A stretch of DNA of 64,000 bases from G963677445 sp963678275 (GTDB lineage: Bacteria; Bacteroidota; Ignavibacteria; Ignavibacteriales; Melioribacteraceae). The DNA lies in NCBI GenBank assembly GCA_963678275.1, contig OY782765.1:3348001-3412000 (forward strand), read 5' to 3'. Under the pieces are notes generated by a model. The model saw only the letters and a list, made by a program, of their open reading frames with translations. It did no database searches and was not told where the DNA came from. Shown here piece after piece: positions 45,731 through 52,969 of the stretch. A program made the position numbers and the translations under genes. The number at the start of each line of letters is the position of its first letter. Positions within the stretch are counted from its first letter, which is position 1.

Positions 45731-46612
45731 TTACTCCTGTTTATCACTTTCTATTCCCAATTCAAACTTTTCAACAATCCCCCCCTTATTAAGCACAAAC
45801 TTGACAGTCTGCTTTTCAAAATTGATTTTTGTCAGCAGACCGAGATATACATTATCCCCTTCGGTTAAAAGAAAAGCCCTGCCTGAAACGTCGGTCAGAA
45901 ATGCCCCATCGGGCACAAGGGCCAGAAGTCGCGCGCTGTGAGTATCAAGAAGCTGCTGACTGTTAGGTGGAATTTCATTACGGATAAGGGGATAAAACAG
46001 ATTACGAATACGTTCAGGTTTTAAATCATTTTCCGCTATTTCTTTCGATCCCAGTATCTCATCTTTTGTGAAGATAACCTCAACGATCATACTGAACGTA
46101 ACCATATAAAGTGGTTTTCCCGTTTTGCCCACCTTCAGCATATCCGATATTTGAAGCGCGGCAATTTTTTTAAGATTCCGGCTCTGCTCAATAGCATAAA
46201 CAAGCCTGAAAAGATCGCTGAAAAATGCGATTCCTTTCAGGTCATAGCGGAAAGAATCATATTTTTCATGCTCCTTATGGTCGACAAATTCTATATCAAC
46301 GTATGACTTGCTCGAAAAATAGCGGGCAATATTATCGACAAAATCGAAGAAATCAAGTTGCCCCGGTGTGGAAGGTATGCTGTATTTTCCCGCCTGAAGC
46401 AGTGAATCCTGCGCTACAGACTCTTTTTTTAACTCCTCCAGTATCATCATGCTCTCTTCAGGATTGTAATTAACCTTTTTGAGGTTTTGTAACTTTGTTT
46501 CAAGATCACCGATATCATTCCTCTGCATGACGAAACCATAAAAACCTCCCGCGCCGCTTATCAGAAGCAGCATGACAAATAATATCAGGGTGGTGACAGT
46601 TTTCCGTTTCAT
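45731..46612 (-). CDS. PilO-PilP fusion, inner-membrane alignment protein
   Basis: 293 residues. One membrane segment near the N-terminus (~8-28, TLILFVMLLLISGAGGFYGF), a coiled coil (~33-68), then a PilO-like ferredoxin-fold region (~85-190, GQLDFFDFVDNIARYF and FFSDLFRLVYAIEQSRNLKK). After a linker the last ~70 residues (LLALVPDGAFLTDVSGRAFL, EGDNVYLGLLTKIN, TVKFVLNKGG) match the beta-sandwich of PilP/GspC homology-region type. In most pili these are two proteins; here they are one chain. The start overlaps the PilMN stop by ATGA. It would link the inner platform to the secretin. Assignment rests on size, topology, order and these strand patterns. Confidence 0.75.
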   Translation of the reverse strand: MKRKTVTTLILFVMLLLISGAGGFYGFVMQRNDIGDLETKLQNLKKVNYNPEESMMILEELKKESVAQDSLLQAGKYSIPSTPGQLDFFDFVDNIARYFSSKSYVDIEFVDHKEHEKYDSFRYDLKGIAFFSDLFRLVYAIEQSRNLKKIAALQISDMLKVGKTGKPLYMVTFSMIVEVIFTKDEILGSKEIAENDLKPERIRNLFYPLIRNEIPPNSQQLLDTHSARLLALVPDGAFLTDVSGRAFLLTEGDNVYLGLLTKINFEKQTVKFVLNKGGIVEKFELGIESDKQE

Positions 46613-48087
46613 TTTACCTCCCCGGGAAATTGACTTGTGATTATAAAATTGAAAAGATTAAGCTCTCTAAGCTCCTGATGATTTATACTTTTTATAGAAA
46701 CAGATGGGATTTTTTTCCCCATTCTCGTAAGAACCGGCCTGTTAAGGCAGTATCCCGTCAAAACAATATCTCCTCCTTCGGGTGAATCAAATGAATTAAG
46801 CCACAGGCCCCTGTTATTTGTTGCGTAACCGGAAAGCTGACGCAGCATGTGAGTATATTTTCCGGCGCCTCGCGATACTTCTCCCAGCACTCCGTAAGTC
46901 GATTCAAATTTGTTTATTTTATCACGTACCAGTTGAATTTCATCGAGCACAGTTCTGTTCTGCGCCCCTACCTGCTCCATCGCCATTATTTTCCAGGATA
47001 GCTGTTCAATAACTTTATTGTTGCCGGTGATAATATTTGTCAGCCAGAACGCGGCGGCAAAAAGCAAAGGAAGAACCAACAGACTATGCCAGCTAACCTG
47101 TATAAGTTTTTGTCTTTCCTCAATCCACTGGGGAAGAACCTTAAAATAATCCCCTTTTTTCCCCTGGTTTTTCAGATAAACTTCGGTAGCCGCCAAAGGT
47201 ATAGCGTATTCTCCCGACTCCCCTTTTTCTCCCCCGAATTCTTCAAAATCAATGCTTCTTACTTTTGCTTCCGGAAATAGCCCGTAAAGAGATATCTGGA
47301 ATTTTTCCGAGCTGTCCTTGCCGCATACAAAAATATTATCCAGCCGGGGAATATCTCCATTTTCCATTTCGAGCAGAATTTTCGGGAAGTACACATCGTG
47401 CGAAACCATATTCTTAACACCGATAGGAGAATTTTCACCTATATGAATGATTTCTGTCCCCTTCATAAAAATCAGCTTCGAAAGTTCATTTCCCACATGT
47501 ATAATAAGAGAATAATGCTCCGGCTCGGGAGCCGATTTTGCCGCTATATATTCTACTATTGAAAGCTCGGCGCTAAGCAGGCAAGGTATCTTTACAAAGC
47601 TGTTTTTTCCCGCGGTATATTCGGCAAGCATATTTGTCAGCCTGCCATCTCCATTTATATATCCTGCCAGATACCTGTTATTGTATTCAATTATCGCGGT
47701 ATTATCCCTCTCTATATGAACTTCGCCTGATAACTTTAACTGCTTTATTACCTCCTCTTTTTTAAGTTCGCCATTTTCCCTGAAAACAAAATTATACTTA
47801 AATTCCGGCTGTGAAGCTACCGGCAGCAGCAGATAATCTCTTTTATCAAGATTGCTCAGGAAATCACCAAGTTCATCCGGGACCATATTCTCAGGATTTT
47901 GAGAAAGTGAGTCAAGGTCCAGTTCATCGGTAAATTCACCATCAAGTGAGGGGGCGTCACTTTTCGAGAAATTCTGTTCCAGTTTTATTTTCCTGAATTT
48001 GGTCATTTCCAGGTTTTCAGGATCAACCAGGGTTATCCTCGCTTCATGTTCATCAATATATAATCCGGCTATCTTTTTCATAATCAT
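46609..48087 (-). CDS. PilM-PilN fusion, inner-membrane platform protein
   Basis: 492 residues. The first ~330 have an actin-like PilM/GspL layout: KIAGLYIDEHEARITLV (first strands), YLLLPVASQPEFKYNFVF, YSLIIHVGNELSKLIFMKGT (second subdomain), NIFVCGKDSS. One membrane segment (~338-357, LLVLPLLFAAAFWLTNIITG) is followed by a coiled coil and a PilN-like ferredoxin-fold domain (~400-490, LRQLSGYATNNRGLWLNSF and IVLTGYCLNRPVLTRM). Canonical systems encode PilM and PilN separately; GspL shows the same fused order. The start overlaps the PilT stop by ATGA. It couples the cytoplasmic motor ring to the periplasmic complex. Confidence 0.8.
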   Translation of the reverse strand: MIMKKIAGLYIDEHEARITLVDPENLEMTKFRKIKLEQNFSKSDAPSLDGEFTDELDLDSLSQNPENMVPDELGDFLSNLDKRDYLLLPVASQPEFKYNFVFRENGELKKEEVIKQLKLSGEVHIERDNTAIIEYNNRYLAGYINGDGRLTNMLAEYTAGKNSFVKIPCLLSAELSIVEYIAAKSAPEPEHYSLIIHVGNELSKLIFMKGTEIIHIGENSPIGVKNMVSHDVYFPKILLEMENGDIPRLDNIFVCGKDSSEKFQISLYGLFPEAKVRSIDFEEFGGEKGESGEYAIPLAATEVYLKNQGKKGDYFKVLPQWIEERQKLIQVSWHSLLVLPLLFAAAFWLTNIITGNNKVIEQLSWKIMAMEQVGAQNRTVLDEIQLVRDKINKFESTYGVLGEVSRGAGKYTHMLRQLSGYATNNRGLWLNSFDSPEGGDIVLTGYCLNRPVLTRMGKKIPSVSIKSINHQELRELNLFNFIITSQFPGEVK

Positions 48088-49307
48088 ACCATTTTTAATA
48101 AACCTTCCATTCTGCTCTTACTATTCGCGTAGGCCATAGCGTCTTTTTTCGATATTCTCGATTCCCTGAACAAACGGAACAGGTCCTGTTCCATTGTCAT
48201 CATCCCTTCGCGCGCTCCCTGGTGTACCATCATATAAATTTCACCAATATTGTTATTCCTTATGGCCGACTTAATGCTGCCGTTGACCAGCATTACCTCT
48301 TTGGCCATTACCCTTCCTCCTCCATGCGCCGGGAGAAGTTTTTGCGATATCACCGAAACCAGAACATCGGCAAGACGGTTTCGCACTCTCTCACGGTCCC
48401 TGGTGTCAACTTCAGCGATTATTCTCTCCAGTGATTCAACTGCCGAGGAAGTATGAAGTGTCGAAAAAACTTTATGGCCTGTATCGGCAAGCTCAAGAGC
48501 GGCCAGTATTGTCTCAGGGTCTCTCATCTCGCCGATTACAATAATATCGGGGTCCTGCCTCAGACTTTCTACAACTCCTTCCGGATAACTTCTTACATCG
48601 CTTCCCACTTCCCGCTGCCTGATTATACATTTATCCGATTTGTGAACATATTCCACCGGGCTGGCTATGATAATAATATGGGCAGGTTCATTGTGATTAT
48701 GATAATCTATTATTGAATCGAGAGTGGAGGATTTACCGCTTCCTGTGATTCCGGTAACAAGTGTAAGTCCGTTTTTTATATAGCCGTAATTGAGGAAACG
48801 CATCGCCATGGGGTGAAAACCGAGACTTTCAAGAGTGCGTATATCTGGTGAAATGGGCCTGAGATTCAGCGCGAGCGTTTCCATTTCGAAATAGGCGTCG
48901 GCGCGGAATCTTATTTTATCACCCCTTGTGTTGCTCACTGAATAACTGAAATCGAGATTCCTTTTTTCAAATAATTCACTCTGCTGATATTTATCGAGCA
49001 CACTTAAAATCAGCAGGGAGGCTTCATCTTCATCAAGCGAAGGAAGATCGGAAACCTTCTTTTTTATTCCGTCAATTCTCAGCCAGATCGACTTCGCTGT
49101 GCCCGCTCCTCCTATTTCAATATCAGATGAATTCTTTTCCCATGCCTTTAATATTATCATATTAAAAAGTTTTCTGAAAAGGAATACATAATCAGAATTC
49201 AGCTCGTTAAGTTTATCAGCCGCCGATTTTATTCTCGCGAATCCGCTCAGATCAGTTTTGCACTGATTCATTATAAATTTGGCTGTTTTTTTAATTTTGT
49301 CCAGCAT
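48084..49307 (-). CDS. PilT-type secretion/retraction ATPase
   Basis: 407 residues. An N-terminal PAS-like region (~60-155, WEKNSSDIEIGG, IWLRIDGIKKKVSDLP) and a RecA-like core. Walker A is GITGSGKSST (186-195), Walker B is DIIVIGEMRD (254-263), His box STLHTSSA (282-289). The absence of a Zn tetracysteine and of a long N1 domain places it with PilT rather than PilB. The Asp box reads ASPVEY (215-220) where PilT usually has EDPIE, so two acidic residues are missing. PilT hexamers retract pili. TAA-ATG abuts the PilB stop, with the ribosome site CGGAGG inside the PilB coding end, so expression is coupled. Confidence 0.92.
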   Translation of the reverse strand: MLDKIKKTAKFIMNQCKTDLSGFARIKSAADKLNELNSDYVFLFRKLFNMIILKAWEKNSSDIEIGGAGTAKSIWLRIDGIKKKVSDLPSLDEDEASLLILSVLDKYQQSELFEKRNLDFSYSVSNTRGDKIRFRADAYFEMETLALNLRPISPDIRTLESLGFHPMAMRFLNYGYIKNGLTLVTGITGSGKSSTLDSIIDYHNHNEPAHIIIIASPVEYVHKSDKCIIRQREVGSDVRSYPEGVVESLRQDPDIIVIGEMRDPETILAALELADTGHKVFSTLHTSSAVESLERIIAEVDTRDRERVRNRLADVLVSVISQKLLPAHGGGRVMAKEVMLVNGSIKSAIRNNNIGEIYMMVHQGAREGMMTMEQDLFRLFRESRISKKDAMAYANSKSRMEGLLKMV

Positions 49308-51092
49308 TTAATCCTCCGTGGTCCCGGCCAGAACTTCCTGAATTGAGGTAAGTCCTTTTTTAACTTTTTCAAATCCCGACATTCTTAATGTGTTTGTTCC
49401 ATCCTTGCGCGATTGAATTCTGATAGCATTTTCATCGACATCCTTTCCGCTTCTTACTACTATTTCTCTTATTTCAGGGGTAAAATAAAGAGCTTCATGA
49501 ATAGCCATTCTCCCCTTATAGCCGGTATTATTGCATTCGGGGCATCCGACAGGTTCATAAACCGGATTGCCTTCAAAAAAGGAAATATCCAGTCCGGCGG
49601 TTTTTAATAATTGCTCATCGGGTGTTATCTCCCTGCGGCATTTCATACAAATTTTCCGTATCAGTCTCTGGGCCACAATAATATTTATGGCGTAAGCTAT
49701 AAGAAAAGGTTCAATCCCCATTTTATATAATCTGGCCACCGCGCTCGGGGCGTCGTTTGTATGTAAGGTTGAGAATGTAAGATGCCCTGTATTCGCAAGT
49801 TTGATCGCCGTTTCCGCTGTAATTTTGTCTCTCATTTCACCAACCAGAACAATATCGGGATCATGCCTTAATATGGAGCGTATAGCCTGTTCGAAATCCA
49901 TTCGGTGCCCGATCTTTAACTGCCGCGCCCCATCAATAATATATTCGACCGGGTCCTCCACTGTCAGCACATTTTTTGTCGGGTCGATAACCTGGTAAAG
50001 CGCCGCTATAAGAGTGGTGCTTTTTCCGCTTCCGGTCGGACCGGTAAGAATTACCATTCCCTGCGGTTTGGAAATTGACTTCTGAAAAGCTGTTTTCGCG
50101 TAACCGGTAAGTCCCAGCTTATCAAGGTCCCTGATCACTTTCCTGTCATCGAGAATCCTGATAACAATTGTTTCAAATTTGTTTTTCAGCTCCGTGCCCA
50201 CCATAGGCAGGACAGAGACCCTGAATCTTATAAGGTTTTTATCAATCTCGCGCTGAATGAAACCATCCTGCGCTCTTTCTCTCTCAAACCTGTCCATTCC
50301 CCTTGAGCGATCTTTAACAACCGCCGCCACAGCTTCCGGAAGTGTGTTTCTCTGTGTATGCCAGAGCATCAGCTTTCCATCAACCCTGAAATGTATCTCT
50401 GTTGTGTTGCCCGATCCGGGAACGATATGAATATCGCTGACCCCTTTCCTTACTCCCTCAATCAGGGCCGCTTCTATCAGACTTATAAGAGCGCTTTTAT
50501 TAATTTCCTCATCAAGCTGTTCCTCATCAATCCCCGATTCATCGGGAGCGATTGTAATTTCAGCTTCCGCCTCCTCCATCACCTTAAGAAACTCATTTTC
50601 ATCGGGACTTAAAAATTCCATTATCCTGTCATAATCCTTTTTCGGCAGGTAACGGATCTCATATTTTTTTAGCTGCATCTGATTCGCGATGCCGGCCAGG
50701 GCCCTCGATGTCGGATCACAAACCGCAAGCACAAGTTTTATTTTCTGCGCGTCAAGCCATCTGAAAGGCAGGACCAGGTTTTCTTCCATTTTTATCCTGA
50801 GAGTTTCATCCCAGCTTTCATATAACTTCTTTATTTTTTCAAGATTTTCAGCCTTAAAATCATCTTCTCTCATGTTAATTTCAGGGAATGCGTATAACAG
50901 AGCCACCTCCCTGAAAATTGTGTCAAAATCAAGTTTAAAATCCTGCACAAGTATCTGCGCGAGATTTCTTCTCCTTCCGCTATCTTCTTTTTTTGTTTTT
51001 AACGCGTTCTCAAGAAGAGGTATATCTATAATCCCCTTTTTCAGAAGAAGATATCCAATCTTGTCTACCATTTCGAGTCCGGCTTCAGCCAT
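49308..51092 (-). CDS. PilB/GspE-type assembly ATPase
   Basis: 594 residues. An N-terminal MshEN-like region (~10-155), then the N2 and RecA domains: Walker A GPTGSGKST (351-359), Asp box VEDPVE (378-383), Walker B DIVLVGEMRD (413-422), His box STLHTND (441-447). Zn-binding cysteines C482 and C485 (CMKC), C517 and C520 (CPEC). All are standard for PilB and GspE, which power pilin addition from the cytoplasmic face. ATG at 51092 with AGGAGAAG upstream. It follows PilC by 15 bp. All catalytic residues are intact. Confidence 0.96.
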   Translation of the reverse strand: MAEAGLEMVDKIGYLLLKKGIIDIPLLENALKTKKEDSGRRRNLAQILVQDFKLDFDTIFREVALLYAFPEINMREDDFKAENLEKIKKLYESWDETLRIKMEENLVLPFRWLDAQKIKLVLAVCDPTSRALAGIANQMQLKKYEIRYLPKKDYDRIMEFLSPDENEFLKVMEEAEAEITIAPDESGIDEEQLDEEINKSALISLIEAALIEGVRKGVSDIHIVPGSGNTTEIHFRVDGKLMLWHTQRNTLPEAVAAVVKDRSRGMDRFERERAQDGFIQREIDKNLIRFRVSVLPMVGTELKNKFETIVIRILDDRKVIRDLDKLGLTGYAKTAFQKSISKPQGMVILTGPTGSGKSTTLIAALYQVIDPTKNVLTVEDPVEYIIDGARQLKIGHRMDFEQAIRSILRHDPDIVLVGEMRDKITAETAIKLANTGHLTFSTLHTNDAPSAVARLYKMGIEPFLIAYAINIIVAQRLIRKICMKCRREITPDEQLLKTAGLDISFFEGNPVYEPVGCPECNNTGYKGRMAIHEALYFTPEIREIVVRSGKDVDENAIRIQSRKDGTNTLRMSGFEKVKKGLTSIQEVLAGTTED

Positions 51093-51107
51093 TTTTTCTT
51101 CTCCTGA

Positions 51108-52448
51108 TTACATTACGGGGGATTTTGGACTTATCGTCGCGGTTTCTGCCGAGACGAGTGTCAGGGCAATCATGACGATCATAATTATCATTGAAATAAC
51201 AAGCTGAATAATTTCAATTACCGATTTCAGCCTGTAAACTGTCTCACTTTCATAGTAGTCGGCAATTTGTTTCAGGGAATTTTTTATGGTGCCCGACTCT
51301 TCACCCGAGTGAATTCTTGAAAGCGCGGTGCTCGTGAATATCCCGGCGGCTTCAAGCGCTTCGGTCAATCCTTTCCCCTTCCTGAGCATGAGGGGAATTG
51401 ATATCTCTTTAATTCGTTTTTCAAAATATTTGTTATCCGCCGCTTCGGCAGCTATCCTCAGCGGTTCAATGCTGTCGGCCGATCCGCTGTATAGGGTATA
51501 AAATACACGGCAGAATACCTCGATCAGTGTTTTATGAACCAGGGGTCCTATAACAGGAATTGAAAGCATCAGTCGGTCCTTTACGAGTTTTCCCTTTTCT
51601 GTGGCAAAATAACGCCATAATATTATAAGCGGGATAAATATTATCGCCGCCAGTATCAAAACATTGTCAGTAAGAAATTCACTCATGTCGAGTGTGGCTC
51701 TTGTCATTGAGGGAAGATCGATCCCGAATTTCACAAATAATTCGGCAGTTTCGGGAAAAATATATGCCACATAAAAAAGCACGGCGAGAAAAAGTATAAA
51801 AAGTGTAACCATCGGAGTTATAAGAGCGCTGCGAAGGTCTTTCCTGAATTGTTGTCTTCTTTCGAGAAAGCGGGCTGTTGAACGGAATATTTCCGCCATG
51901 TTTCCGCTTTTTGAGGCCAGACCAAGCATATATGAAGTAAAGCGTCCGAATACCGAGCTGTATTTCAGAAATGTTTTATCACTTTCAGCTCCCTGGCGAA
52001 GTTCATTGCTGACCTGTTTAAGAGTAAGCTTAAGTGTTTTGTTTTTTGTGTCTGTGATAATAAGATTCAGAATTTCGCCGAAGCTAAGTTTCTGTTCGAG
52101 GAGTTCGGCGCTTATTTTCACAAAAGATATAATTTCCTGCTGCGGTGGTTTCGATTGAAATTCCAGTAGTTTTTTCCTTACCCAGTAAACCTTGTACCCC
52201 AGTTTTCTCAGGGCTTCATTCACTTCCTGGCGGTTGAAAGCTCTCTGCTCGCCGGTCTGTGGTTTTTCATTTCCCCTGGAAACTTTATAAAGAAAGGTTG
52301 ATTTATATTCCACTCTTCCAATCTTAACCGAGTATTTTTCCGCAAGTCTTTTAAGCTTTTCCTTCGACTCTTTCATGGTTGCCGTGGTAAAGCTTCCTTT
52401 TATCCTGCGTCCGTCAGTTTTTGCCGCTTCAAATCTTAATTCTATCAT
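51108..52448 (-). CDS. PilC/GspF-type inner-membrane platform protein
   Basis: 446 residues from the ATG at 52448, chosen because the longer frame starts with TTG inside a terminator hairpin. Two T2SSF domains with three membrane segments: ~205-228 (LITPMVTLFILFLAVLFYVA), ~262-282 (VLILAAIIFIPLIILWRYF) and ~410-435 (VIEIIQLVISMIIMIVMIAL). FGRFTSYMLGLASKSGNMAE and TALSRIHSGEESGTIKNSLK are the conserved helices of each half. An N-terminal 110-residue extension (FEAAKTDGRRIKGSFTTATM) is typical. It is the hub rotated by PilB/PilT. No good ribosome site, so it may depend on read-through from the pilin transcript. Confidence 0.93.
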   Translation of the reverse strand: MIELRFEAAKTDGRRIKGSFTTATMKESKEKLKRLAEKYSVKIGRVEYKSTFLYKVSRGNEKPQTGEQRAFNRQEVNEALRKLGYKVYWVRKKLLEFQSKPPQQEIISFVKISAELLEQKLSFGEILNLIITDTKNKTLKLTLKQVSNELRQGAESDKTFLKYSSVFGRFTSYMLGLASKSGNMAEIFRSTARFLERRQQFRKDLRSALITPMVTLFILFLAVLFYVAYIFPETAELFVKFGIDLPSMTRATLDMSEFLTDNVLILAAIIFIPLIILWRYFATEKGKLVKDRLMLSIPVIGPLVHKTLIEVFCRVFYTLYSGSADSIEPLRIAAEAADNKYFEKRIKEISIPLMLRKGKGLTEALEAAGIFTSTALSRIHSGEESGTIKNSLKQIADYYESETVYRLKSVIEIIQLVISMIIMIVMIALTLVSAETATISPKSPVM

Positions 52449-52457
52449 TTTGTGTAT

Positions 52458-52518
52458 AAAAAAGCCGGCTTCGGGAACCTTCAAATCCTTTTTCGGATTC
52501 CCTGTCAGCCGGCTTTTA
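52458..52518 (-). terminator. Terminator between pilin and PilC genes
   Basis: On the minus strand an AGCCGGCT/AGCCGGCT self-complementary pair (52,507-52,514 and 52,463-52,470) brackets a GGATT-type inner hairpin and is followed by six T. It begins 10 bp after the pilin stop and ends just before the PilC ATG. Confidence 0.85.
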
Positions 52519-52527
52519 TCCTTTAAT

Positions 52528-52914
52528 TTAGTTTACAACAATCGTCGAGTCTATTTGATTTGCCCCCACGTACATTTGGACTTGAACATTGTTCGTACCA
52601 TCCTCCCCGACCTGGTTTCCTGTTCCTGTAAGAATTACCTGTCCTGCGTTTACTGTAGCAGCGTATGAACCGTTGCCTGTACCCTGAAGCTGTGCCGGAA
52701 TCGACCAGTTGGTGAACGCGTTGTTTCCGCCGCCGAGTCCCGAAGGTTTCCTGTAATACTGCTGTGCCATATTCGAAAGTGTTGTCAGGTCCGAAATAAC
52801 CGCGTCCCTGTTGGCTGATGTACTGCTTGCGGTAAAGACGTTAATTCCTACGACTACTGCTATACCGACGATGATGACTCCCAAGATGATGAGTAAAAGT
52901 TGTTGCTGTCCCAT
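52528..52914 (-). CDS. Pilin-like protein lacking a canonical prepilin motif
   Basis: 128 residues. The N-terminus MGQQQLLLIILGVIIVGIAV is a long hydrophobic helix starting at residue 5, like a mature type IV pilin helix, followed by a polar helix (AVISDLTTLSNMAQQYYRKP) and a small Gly/Asn/Thr-rich beta domain. Canonical prepilins have G/FTxxE; here the helix follows G2 directly with QQQLL and no Glu at +5. The prepilin-like length, position in the operon and helix pattern support a major pilin or pseudopilin. ACAGGAG precedes the ATG. A strong terminator directly downstream would raise pilin mRNA relative to the assembly genes. No prepilin peptidase is in this window. Confidence 0.82.
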   Translation of the reverse strand: MGQQQLLLIILGVIIVGIAVVVGINVFTASSTSANRDAVISDLTTLSNMAQQYYRKPSGLGGGNNAFTNWSIPAQLQGTGNGSYAATVNAGQVILTGTGNQVGEDGTNNVQVQMYVGANQIDSTIVVN

Positions 52915-52969
52915 TGTTAACTCCTGTAAATTTGTTTAAGAATGTTATTATTGTGTTTTTATATTAAAG

